Below, one piece after another: positions 1 through 4,644 of a DNA stretch of 6,377 nucleotides. The stretch covers positions 4,509 through 10,885 of the forward strand of contig DKBA01000093.1 of NCBI GenBank assembly GCA_002450985.1, in the 5' to 3' direction. The notes beneath the pieces are model-generated. The model did no database searches and was not told the origin of the DNA. It saw only the letters and a list, made by a program, of their open reading frames with translations. Origin of the DNA: Acidimicrobiia bacterium UBA6912 (GTDB lineage Bacteria > Actinomycetota > Acidimicrobiia > Spongiisociales > UBA5794). Positions within the stretch are counted from its first letter, which is position 1; the number at the start of each line of letters is the position of its first letter. The position numbers and the translations under genes were made by a program.

Positions 1-1095
1 GCGCCCTTCGCCCACCTGGCCCTGCCGCTCATCGGTGAGGGTCTGCTGCGCGACGGCGACCGCATCGCTCCTGCCGCCGAGGTGCTCGCCGCCCACGGCA
101 TCGAGCCGCTGCGGCTCCACGCCAAGGAGGGCCTCAGCCTGCTCAACGGCACCGAGGGCATGCTGGCCATGGGTGTGCTCGGTGCCGCCCGGGCCCGGCA
201 GATCGCCCATGCCGCCGATGTGGCGTGCGCCGTGTCCGTAGAGGCGCTGCTGGGCTCCGCCCGGCCGTTCGAGCCCCGTATCCATGCGCTGCGTCCCCAC
301 CCGGGACAGGCGGCGTCTGCCAGTTTCGTCGCCGCCCTGATGGAGGGGTCGGAGATCTCCTCGAGTCACTCCGACGACTTCGAGCACGCCGTCCAGGACG
401 CGTACAGCCTGCGCTGCGCCCCGCAGGTCCATGGTGCGGCGCGCGACGTGATCACGTACGCCGACGAGGTGTTCGCCCGAGAGTTGGGCGCCGTCACCGA
501 CAACCCGATCGTGTTTCCCGAGGACGGCGAGGTCGTGTCGGGCGGCAACTTCCACGGCCAGCCGCTCGCCTTTGCGCTCGACTTCCTCGCCATCGCCGTC
601 ACCGAGCTCGGCTCGATCTCCGAGCGCCGCACCGATCGCATTCTCGACCCGGACCGCTCCAGCGGGCTCCCGCCGTTCCTCGCCTCGGAGCCCGGCCTGA
701 CGTCCGGCTACATGCTCGCCCAGTACACCGCGGCGGCGCTCGTCGCCGAGAATCGCGTCCTGTGCCATCCGGCGTCCGTCGACTCGATCCCGACGTCGGG
801 CCTCCAGGAGGACCACGTGTCGATGGGCTGGGGAGCCGGTCGCAAGCTCGGCCAGGTCCTCGACAACGCAGCCCGGGTCGTCGCCATCGAGCTGCTGTGC
901 GCCGTGGAGGGCGTCGGCCATCGTGCTCCCCTCCGCCCCGGTGCCGGGACGGCCGCGGTGGTCGCAGCGGTGCGCGATGTGGTGCCCCCTCTCGATGCAG
1001 ACCGGCCGGTCGGCGGCGACGTCGAGGCGCTCGCCGGCTGGCTCGAGGCAGGGGAGCTGGCGACGGTGGTCGCCCCGTGGACGCATGGTGGTTGA
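1..1095 (+). CDS. hutH: Histidine ammonia-lyase (HutH), 3' part, 5' end outside window
   Basis: This is the C-terminal 364 residues of an aromatic amino acid lyase. Histidine ammonia-lyase deaminates L-histidine to trans-urocanate and ammonia, the first step of histidine degradation in the cytosol. Reading frame 1 is open from the first base. The first residues APFAHLAL are those expected just after the ASGDL motif that makes the MIO prosthetic group, so the catalytic triad and roughly 145 N-terminal residues lie outside the window. Visible family motifs, numbered from base 1, are KEGLSLLNGT (42-51), YSLRCAPQV (135-143), TDNPIVF (166-172), GGNFHG (181-186) and QEDHVSM (269-275). QEDHVSM marks histidine rather than phenylalanine lyases, which carry NQD there. 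The surrounding GLQEDHVSMGW resembles Streptomyces-type HutH. It ends in TGA 45 bp before the next gene. No other hut gene is visible. Family assignment is firm; histidine specificity is inferred from motifs. Confidence 0.95.
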   Translation, partial: APFAHLALPLIGEGLLRDGDRIAPAAEVLAAHGIEPLRLHAKEGLSLLNGTEGMLAMGVLGAARARQIAHAADVACAVSVEALLGSARPFEPRIHALRPHPGQAASASFVAALMEGSEISSSHSDDFEHAVQDAYSLRCAPQVHGAARDVITYADEVFARELGAVTDNPIVFPEDGEVVSGGNFHGQPLAFALDFLAIAVTELGSISERRTDRILDPDRSSGLPPFLASEPGLTSGYMLAQYTAAALVAENRVLCHPASVDSIPTSGLQEDHVSMGWGAGRKLGQVLDNAARVVAIELLCAVEGVGHRAPLRPGAGTAAVVAAVRDVVPPLDADRPVGGDVEALAGWLEAGELATVVAPWTHGG

Positions 1096-1104
1096 CCCGC
1101 CCCG

Positions 1105-1110
1105 TAGGAT
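1105..1110 (+). promoter_or_regulatory. Putative -10 element TAGGAT for the LEA-like gene
   Basis: TAGGAT preceded by G fits the TAnnnT pattern of an actinobacterial sigma70-type -10 box. It would place transcription start near 1117, about 23 bases before the ATG and just upstream of the ribosome binding site. No -35 box lies at proper spacing. Inferred from position and pattern only. Confidence 0.35.
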
Positions 1111-1139
1111 GGTCTCTCCACCCCAGGAGGAGCAGCACG

Positions 1140-1424
1140 ATGGCATTCATGGACACGGTGAAGAAGTGGTTCGGCTCGGCCAAGGACACGGCGGGCGACG
1201 TCGCCGACAAGGCCGGTGACCGGACCGGAGATGCGCTCGGCAAGGCCAAGGAGGCCGCCGGCGACGTCGCCGACAAGGCGGGCGACATGGCGGGAGGCGC
1301 CTGGGAGAAGGCCAAGGACATGGCCGGGGATGTCAAGGATCGTTTCGACGGTGACGACGTCGGCGGCGCTGCGGCCATCCGCGATGCCGCAGAGGACGTC
1401 GTCGACGAGGCGAAGGGCGACTGA
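1140..1424 (+). CDS. Small repetitive hydrophilic LEA-like / antitoxin-like protein
   Basis: A 94-residue protein very rich in Ala, Gly, Asp and Lys, with no cysteine, signal peptide or membrane segment. After a short amphipathic start (MDTVKKWFGSAKD) it carries AGDVADKAGD at residues 18-27 and again at 40-49, and a third AGDV at 62, giving a 22-residue period (two 11-mers). The tail is acidic. Such charged 11-mer repeats are typical of group 3 LEA, CsbD and YtxH-like stress proteins, which are often disordered. The AKDxAGD...DKAGD pattern also resembles the small mycobacterial Rv0909/MT0933 antitoxin family, but no partner toxin is next to it. The start is supported by AGGAGGAG at 1125-1132, 7 bases before the ATG; the alternative ATG at 1149 has no such site. 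A GC-rich hairpin follows the stop. That it is a real gene is likely; its function is unknown. Confidence 0.75.
   Translation: MAFMDTVKKWFGSAKDTAGDVADKAGDRTGDALGKAKEAAGDVADKAGDMAGGAWEKAKDMAGDVKDRFDGDDVGGAAAIRDAAEDVVDEAKGD
1191..1286 (+). repeat. In-gene direct repeat, two 30-bp copies 66 bp apart
   Basis: The copies at 1191-1220 and 1257-1286 match at 27 of 30 positions and are in the same codon register. They encode AGDVADKAGD twice. The 66-bp offset equals 22 codons, so the protein repeat appears to come from internal duplication with the codons still nearly identical. Confidence 0.85.
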
Positions 1425-1450
1425 GGCCCTCCGCAGCACGTCAACGGGTC

Positions 1451-1477
1451 GCGACCGTCGCCATGGGCGGCGGTCGC
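1451..1477 (+). terminator. Hairpin terminator candidate after the LEA-like gene
   Basis: A 12-bp stem (1451-1462 with 1466-1477) closes an ATG loop. One pair is G·U (1458/1470) in the + strand RNA and would be an A-C mismatch in the - strand RNA, so the fold suits + transcription. No U-tract follows, as is common for GC-rich actinobacterial terminators. It lies 26 bases after the LEA-like stop codon and 16 bases from the end of the convergent DGPF gene. Confidence 0.6.
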
Positions 1478-1493
1478 ACCGCGTCAGGGGTGC

Positions 1494-1877
1494 TCACATC
1501 CCGGCCTCGTGGAGCACGGTCGTGCGCAGGTCGATACCCAGGATCGGACGGACCTCCACACTGCCGATCCGGGCTGCGACGAGATGCTCTGCGATGGCCG
1601 CCGCGGCCGCGGGGCTCTCGGCCTCGACCAGGTGGATCCCGCCGAGCTGCTCGCGGGTCTCGGCGAAAGGCCCGTCGGTGGTGATCGGCGCACCGCCGCG
1701 CAGCCGCACCACGCAGGCGTCGTCGCCGCTGCCCAGCCGGACGCTGCCGAGGTTCTGCCCGGCCGCCGTCAACCTCGCATCGAACGCCTCGACGTCGGCG
1801 GCGAGCGTGACGAAGTCTTCCGGGCTCAGGTCGTCGACCAGCTCGGGGTCGGTCCTGATCAGCAGGGCGTAGTACAT
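1494..1877 (-). CDS. DGPF-domain (YCII-related) protein
   Basis: A 127-residue protein that matches the DGPF/YCII-related family along its whole length: start MYYALLIRTDPE, central DGPFAETREQLGG (residues 68-80) followed by IHLVE, and the closing VEVRPI (108-113). Family members are small ferredoxin-like-fold proteins of roughly 110-130 residues. Their biochemical role is poorly known; many actinobacterial members sit beside ECF sigma factors of the ECF42 type. No sigma factor gene is present in this window. The start ATG has GGGAGG (1885-1890 on the opposite strand) 7 bases upstream, a strong ribosome binding site. The gene converges on the LEA-like gene and diverges from the phosphodiesterase gene. 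An inverted repeat 24 bases upstream of its start could be its operator. Family call is firm; function is not. Confidence 0.9.
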   Translation of the reverse strand: MYYALLIRTDPELVDDLSPEDFVTLAADVEAFDARLTAAGQNLGSVRLGSGDDACVVRLRGGAPITTDGPFAETREQLGGIHLVEAESPAAAAAIAEHLVAARIGSVEVRPILGIDLRTTVLHEAGM

Positions 1878-1901
1878 GCGGGATCCTCCCTGTGTTCGGT
1901 G

Positions 1902-1928
1902 CTCGGTACGGCGATGTGACGTACCGAG
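1902..1928. promoter_or_regulatory. Perfect 8-bp inverted repeat, likely operator
   Basis: CTCGGTAC (1902-1909) and GTACCGAG (1921-1928) are exact inverted copies separated by 11 bases, so half-site centres are 19 bp apart, close to two helical turns. It lies in the divergent region, 24 bp from the DGPF start codon and 63 bp from the phosphodiesterase start codon. Spacing and position suit a dimeric repressor or activator site. No U-tract follows and it is upstream of both genes, so a terminator is unlikely. The regulator is unknown. Confidence 0.5.
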
Positions 1929-1991
1929 TCTCGACGCTTCACGCCGGCGACGGTGTCTCCGGCCATCCGGTAGCTGCCAGACTGATCAGAC

Positions 1992-2783
1992 ATGACGCAT
2001 CCGTATTTCTCGCTCGAGCATCCGGCCCGGCTGGCGCATCGCGGATCGCGACTGCTGTGGCCGGAGAACACGATGACCGCATTCTCCGGCGCCGTCGAGG
2101 GTCTGGGATACCGCTATCTCGAGACCGATGTCCGGGCCACGCGGGACGGGGTGCTCGTGACGTTCCACGACGAGACGCTCGAGCGGACGACCAACGGAGT
2201 GGGCTCGATCGCCGACTGGCTGTGGGACGACCTGCGCCACCTCGATGCGGCCTGGAGCTTCGGTGCTGAGGAGGGGTTCCCGCTTCGCGGCACGGGAATC
2301 GGGATCCCGCGTCTCGACGAGGTCTTCGCCACATGGCCCGAGGTCAACGTGAACATCGACCTCAAGGCCGACGGGATCGAGTGGCAGGTGGCCGAGGCCA
2401 TCATCCGCAGCCGCCGAGTTCAGAAGGTCCTCATCGGGTCGTTCTCCGACCGGCGCATCGCCCGGTTCCGCAGGGTGACGCGAGGCGCCGTCGCCACGTC
2501 GGCAGGCACGGCGGTGTCGGTCGCGGCGTGGGCGGCGTCGCGGGCCGGAAGGCGGCTCCCGTCGCGTCCCGATGCGTACCAGTTGCCGTTTGCGGCTCGA
2601 GGCGCTCGGCTGGACCGGCGCTTCGTCGATGCGGCGCACGCCTCGGGGGCCCAGGTGCATGCGTGGACGGTGAACGAGCGCACCGACATGGAGCGTCTGC
2701 TCGACATGGGCGTGGACGGCATCGTCACCGATCGGCCCGACCTGCTGAACGAGGTGCTGGCGGCGAGGACGGGTGATGGCTGA
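1992..2783 (+). CDS. Glycerophosphodiester phosphodiesterase, cytosolic type
   Basis: A 263-residue single-domain GDPD. The family hydrolyses glycerophosphodiesters to sn-glycerol 3-phosphate and an alcohol, using a metal ion in a TIM barrel. Visible signatures are AHRGSRLLWPENT (15-27, catalytic His16), ETD (44-46, metal ligands Glu44 and Asp46), FHDETLERTTNG (58-69, second catalytic His59), NIDLK (121-125, where Asp123 replaces the more usual Glu, with Lys125), and the closing HAWTVNE (223-229) and GVDGIVTDRPD (240-250). There is no signal peptide or membrane segment, so it should act in the cytosol, as UgpQ-like enzymes do. No Shine-Dalgarno sequence precedes the ATG. TAGCTG at 1971-1976 could be a weak -10 box giving a very short leader. 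A CTGATCAG palindrome (1982-1989) abuts the start. It overlaps the next gene by 8 bases, suggesting coupled translation. The substrate is not determinable. Confidence 0.93.
   Translation: MTHPYFSLEHPARLAHRGSRLLWPENTMTAFSGAVEGLGYRYLETDVRATRDGVLVTFHDETLERTTNGVGSIADWLWDDLRHLDAAWSFGAEEGFPLRGTGIGIPRLDEVFATWPEVNVNIDLKADGIEWQVAEAIIRSRRVQKVLIGSFSDRRIARFRRVTRGAVATSAGTAVSVAAWAASRAGRRLPSRPDAYQLPFAARGARLDRRFVDAAHASGAQVHAWTVNERTDMERLLDMGVDGIVTDRPDLLNEVLAARTGDG
2765..2769 (+). promoter_or_regulatory. Ribosome binding site GAGGA inside the phosphodiesterase gene
   Basis: GAGGA lies 6 bases before the ATG at 2776 but only 3 bases before the alternative GTG at 2773. This favours ATG 2776 as the start of the downstream MOSC-like gene. 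Confidence 0.5.
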
Positions 2784-3354
2784 GCGGCTCGGGACGGTGG
2801 TCCGGCTCCAGATCCAGCGGGGCCCGCTCCGTCGTGACGGTGTCTACGACCCGGCGCCGTTGCTCGCCGTGGAGCATGCCATGGTGAGCGCTCGCGGCAT
2901 GGTCGGATGGTCGGGAGGTGGGTGGATGCTCGACGTCCACCACGCCGATCACCCGGAGGTACGGGGGCGCGGGCTTCGGGCGCTGTCGATGGGTCTCACC
3001 TCGCACTACCGGGTCATGGCCGAGCGCTTCGGCGATGTCCCCGTCGGCGTCGCAGGCGAGAACGTGATCGTCGACACCCCGCGCCGGTGGACCGCGCACG
3101 AGATGGCGGGCGGCGTCGTCGTGCGCAGCGCCGTCGGGGGTGAGGACCTGCTCCTGGCGCCCGCTCGCCCTGCGGAACCCTGCCTGGAGTTCACGTCGTT
3201 TCTCCTCGGCCTGCCTCGGCGCGCCGAACGCGACGACGTAGCCCGAGAGCTCGACCTGCTCGGCGGCGGGACCCGCGGGTTCCTCGTCGATCCTGGCCGG
3301 GTCAGGGTGCCGCGTCCTCTCGCCGTCGGCGACGAGGTGTGGCTGGCGCCGTGA
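2776..3354 (+). CDS. MOSC-domain-like protein
   Basis: A 192-residue protein whose central and C-terminal part looks like a MOSC (molybdenum cofactor sulfurase C-terminal) domain. It has RGLRALSMGLTSHYRVMAERFG leading into GVAGEN (the GEN signature at 94-96), then a beta-rich stretch, a conserved-type Cys136 in ARPAEPCLEFTSFL, and a closing GDEVWL as in MOSC proteins. MOSC domains are thought to bind sulfur or the molybdenum cofactor through that cysteine and act in sulfur transfer; bacterial stand-alone members such as YiiM act on N-hydroxylated compounds. The start ATG overlaps the phosphodiesterase stop by 8 bases, so the two are almost certainly co-transcribed, though a metabolic link is not obvious. 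GTG 2773 is a less likely start. No signal peptide is seen. Family call rests on motifs read by eye. Confidence 0.7.
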   Translation: MAERLGTVVRLQIQRGPLRRDGVYDPAPLLAVEHAMVSARGMVGWSGGGWMLDVHHADHPEVRGRGLRALSMGLTSHYRVMAERFGDVPVGVAGENVIVDTPRRWTAHEMAGGVVVRSAVGGEDLLLAPARPAEPCLEFTSFLLGLPRRAERDDVARELDLLGGGTRGFLVDPGRVRVPRPLAVGDEVWLAP

Positions 3355-3390
3355 GCGTCGGCGGCTGGGACCTTCGCCCCGTTGCGCGGG

Positions 3391-3396
3391 TAGGGT
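3391..3396 (+). promoter_or_regulatory. Putative -10 element TAGGGT for the CBS-BON gene
   Basis: TAGGGT preceded by GG lies in the 84-bp gap before the CBS-BON gene. Transcription would start near 3403, giving a leader of about 36 bases that contains the ribosome binding site. No -35 box at standard spacing is recognisable. The element implies that this gene is transcribed separately from the phosphodiesterase/MOSC pair. Confidence 0.35.
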
Positions 3397-3438
3397 CCTG
3401 GCCCAAGATGGAGACAGGCCCACAGAGGAGTACATGAC

Positions 3439-4065
3439 ATGCGCGTTGCGGACGCCATGGCCCGCAAGCTCGTCACCGTCGGACCCGACGATTCCCTGCG
3501 GCTTGCCGCCGAGCTCATGGCGGACAACAAGGTGAGCGGGCTGCCCGTGGTCGAGAACGGGAGGCTCGTCGGTGTGCTGACCGAGTCGGACTTCGTCAAG
3601 CTGAGCACCGGCATGGGCCGTCGCCGTTGGATCGATGTGGTCTTCGGGCGATCGCAGCCGCAGAACGAGGCCACGCACGTTGGCGACCTGATGACGGCGA
3701 GCCCGGTGACCATCGCTCCCGACCGGACCCTCCGCGACGCCGGGCGACTCATGCTGGACGCCAAGGTGAAGCGGCTTCTGGTCGTCGACGAGACCGGGAA
3801 TCTCCTCGGCATCATCAGCCGTGCCGACGTGCTGCGGAGCTATGCCCGCTCCGACACCGAGATCGCCGACGAGATCGGCGATCTGCTCCACGAGTACATC
3901 GTCAAGGGCGTCCACGTCCAGGTGCAGGACGGCGCCGTCACGCTCGATGGCACCGTCCCGCAGCGCACCGAGTCGCGTCTCGCCGAAGAGCTGGTGCGCC
4001 GCGTCGACGGCGTGGTCGCCGTGACCAACCACCTCGGTTGGGACTCCGACGACTACCTGACGTAG
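3439..4065 (+). CDS. CBS-CBS-BON domain protein
   Basis: A 208-residue soluble protein. A first CBS domain occupies about residues 1-55 (VADAMARKLVTVGPDDSL, KVSGLPVVENGRLVGVLTESD) and a second about 82-136 (VGDLMTASPVTIAPDRTL, KVKRLLVVDETGNLLGIISRAD). A BON domain follows at about 138-200 (VHVQVQDGAVTLDGTVPQRTE, GVVAVTNHL). Paired CBS domains form a Bateman module that binds adenine nucleotides such as AMP, ATP or SAM. BON domains are usually linked to membrane or phospholipid binding. The combination is common in actinobacteria and proteobacteria as a likely energy or redox sensor, with no enzymatic domain of its own. GAGGAG (3425-3430) lies 8 bases before this ATG; the ATG at 3434 is out of frame. 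It stands alone, with a promoter-like box upstream and a strong hairpin 3 bases after the stop. Domain assignment is firm; the ligand is unknown. Confidence 0.93.
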   Translation: MRVADAMARKLVTVGPDDSLRLAAELMADNKVSGLPVVENGRLVGVLTESDFVKLSTGMGRRRWIDVVFGRSQPQNEATHVGDLMTASPVTIAPDRTLRDAGRLMLDAKVKRLLVVDETGNLLGIISRADVLRSYARSDTEIADEIGDLLHEYIVKGVHVQVQDGAVTLDGTVPQRTESRLAEELVRRVDGVVAVTNHLGWDSDDYLT

Positions 4066-4067
4066 GT

Positions 4068-4099
4068 TTCGAATGAACACCTTTCGGTGTTCATTCGAG
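4068..4099 (+). terminator. Strong hairpin directly after the CBS-BON gene
   Basis: A perfect 13-bp stem (4069-4081 with 4086-4098) closes a TTTC loop, and one more G·U pair (4068/4099) is possible on the + strand. It starts 3 bases after the stop codon. Unlike everything around it, the stem is AT-rich in part (AATGAACACC). No U-tract follows, so it may act as a terminator, an mRNA 3'-end stabiliser, or the first arm of the larger hairpin array. Confidence 0.65.
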
Positions 4100-4100
4100 C

Positions 4101-4217
4101 TTGTGCCGCTTTGCGGCACGACGTCGTGCGGCCTCTCGGCCGCGCTCGTCTTGGCCGGGTCCGGCGGAGCCGGGCCCGGCCTGAACGAGGGGGCCGGCAC
4201 AAAGGCCGCTCCCTCGT
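4101..4217 (+). other. GC-rich multi-hairpin intergenic region, possible structured RNA or palindromic repeat
   Basis: Four further stems follow the terminator-like hairpin. Stem B pairs 4101-4109 with 4113-4121 (TTT loop). Stem C pairs 4126-4133 with 4138-4145 (TCTC loop). Stem D is a 13-bp stem, 4153-4165 with 4169-4181 (GGA loop). Stem E pairs 4185-4195 with 4204-4217, with a 3-base bulge at 4208-4210. G·U pairs in B (4102/4120), C (4127/4144) and D (4160/4174) all favour the + strand RNA. A perfect 14-bp palindrome (4116-4129) and longer pairings (4101-4108 with 4195-4202; 4145-4149 with 4185-4189) compete with these stems. No convincing protein is encoded here. The region lies between convergent genes, so it could be a two-way terminator, a dispersed palindromic repeat or a non-coding RNA. 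Confidence 0.5.
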
Positions 4218-4223
4218 GCTCGC

Positions 4224-4592
4224 TCAGCCTTCGGGGGTGAAGGGGATGCCGTTGAGCTGGATGAGACGGTCGATGACGGCCTCGCGTGCCTCTTCGAATG
4301 TTGCGCCGGTGACCTCGTAGTACGTCTCGCCCCTCTCTTGCAGGTAGACGCGGAACGACTCGCCGTCGTCGATGACGTAGAGACCGTCGCGGGGGCCGGC
4401 GACGTTGCGGCCCAGGGAGAGCAGCGCTCCCGGATGCGGGATCTCGGAGATGAGGTCGATGCGCTCGAGGGTGAACGCCTCGTCGAAGTCGGCGGCGCCG
4501 GTGGCGCGCCGGCCGAGCACCTCCGAGGCGAGCTGCCAGGCGCGGCGCTGCAGGATCGCCTGGGCTTGCTCCTGGCGAGTGGGGCGTGTCAT
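4224..4592 (-). CDS. Hypothetical protein, 122 residues
   Basis: I do not recognise this protein with confidence. It is a soluble alpha/beta-looking polypeptide: a basic, Gln-rich N-terminal helix (residues 5-30), a middle part with ISEIPHPGALLSLGRNVAG, a strand-rich segment (GLYVIDDGESFRVYLQERGETYYEVTG, 70-96) and a C-terminal helix FEEAREAVIDRLIQL (99-113). The arrangement of a YLQERG strand followed by an acidic helix and VIDRLI is reminiscent of small immunity-type proteins such as Imm61, but this is only a resemblance and no toxin is nearby. I chose the ATG at 4592; an upstream ATG at 4643 would add 17 Arg/Pro-rich residues and abut the acyltransferase stop. No Shine-Dalgarno is present at 4592, but a TACCCT box ends 8 bases upstream, consistent with a leaderless message. 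It lies 52 bp downstream of the WS/DGAT gene on the same strand. Confidence 0.7.
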   Translation of the reverse strand: MTRPTRQEQAQAILQRRAWQLASEVLGRRATGAADFDEAFTLERIDLISEIPHPGALLSLGRNVAGPRDGLYVIDDGESFRVYLQERGETYYEVTGATFEEAREAVIDRLIQLNGIPFTPEG

Positions 4593-4600
4593 CGGCCTGG

Positions 4601-4606
4601 AGGGTA
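4601..4606 (-). promoter_or_regulatory. Putative -10 element TACCCT, leaderless start
   Basis: On the minus strand GGTACCCT reads into the hypothetical gene, with 8 bases between the box and the ATG at 4592. Transcription would begin at or within a base or two of the start codon, explaining the missing ribosome binding site. Inferred from pattern and spacing. Confidence 0.35.
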
Positions 4607-4644
4607 CCGCCCACCGCCCACCACGTCGCCGCACCCCCGGCAAC

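Noticed and set aside
1092..1110. TTGACC plus TAGGAT as a complete sigma70 promoter
   Set aside because: Only 7 bases separate the two hexamers, too few for a -35/-10 pair. TTGACC also overlaps the hutH stop codon. Only the -10-like box is kept as tentative.
225..1139. In-frame extension of the LEA-like gene far upstream, overlapping hutH
   Set aside because: The upstream part is an Arg/Pro-rich shadow of hutH. A strong ribosome binding site and the change in composition place the start at 1140.
599..1444. Minus-strand open frames of 243-281 codons opposite hutH and the LEA-like gene
   Set aside because: They are complementary to genes with clear family motifs; their products have no family features and no ribosome binding site was evident.
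3355..3438. GGACC/GGTCC and CCCG/CGGG pairs as an attenuator or terminator
   Set aside because: Stems are only 4-5 bp with long loops, no better than expected by chance in GC-rich DNA.
4087..4320. A 77-codon open frame running through the hairpin array
   Set aside because: Arg-rich composition, no ribosome binding site, and overlap with both palindromes and the end of the opposite-strand gene; better explained by chance.
2725..4614. A 629-codon open frame on the minus strand
   Set aside because: It lies opposite the CBS-BON and MOSC-like genes and overlaps the end of the phosphodiesterase, all with recognisable domains. Its product is Arg/Pro/His-rich with no motif. Long antisense frames are expected in GC-rich genes.
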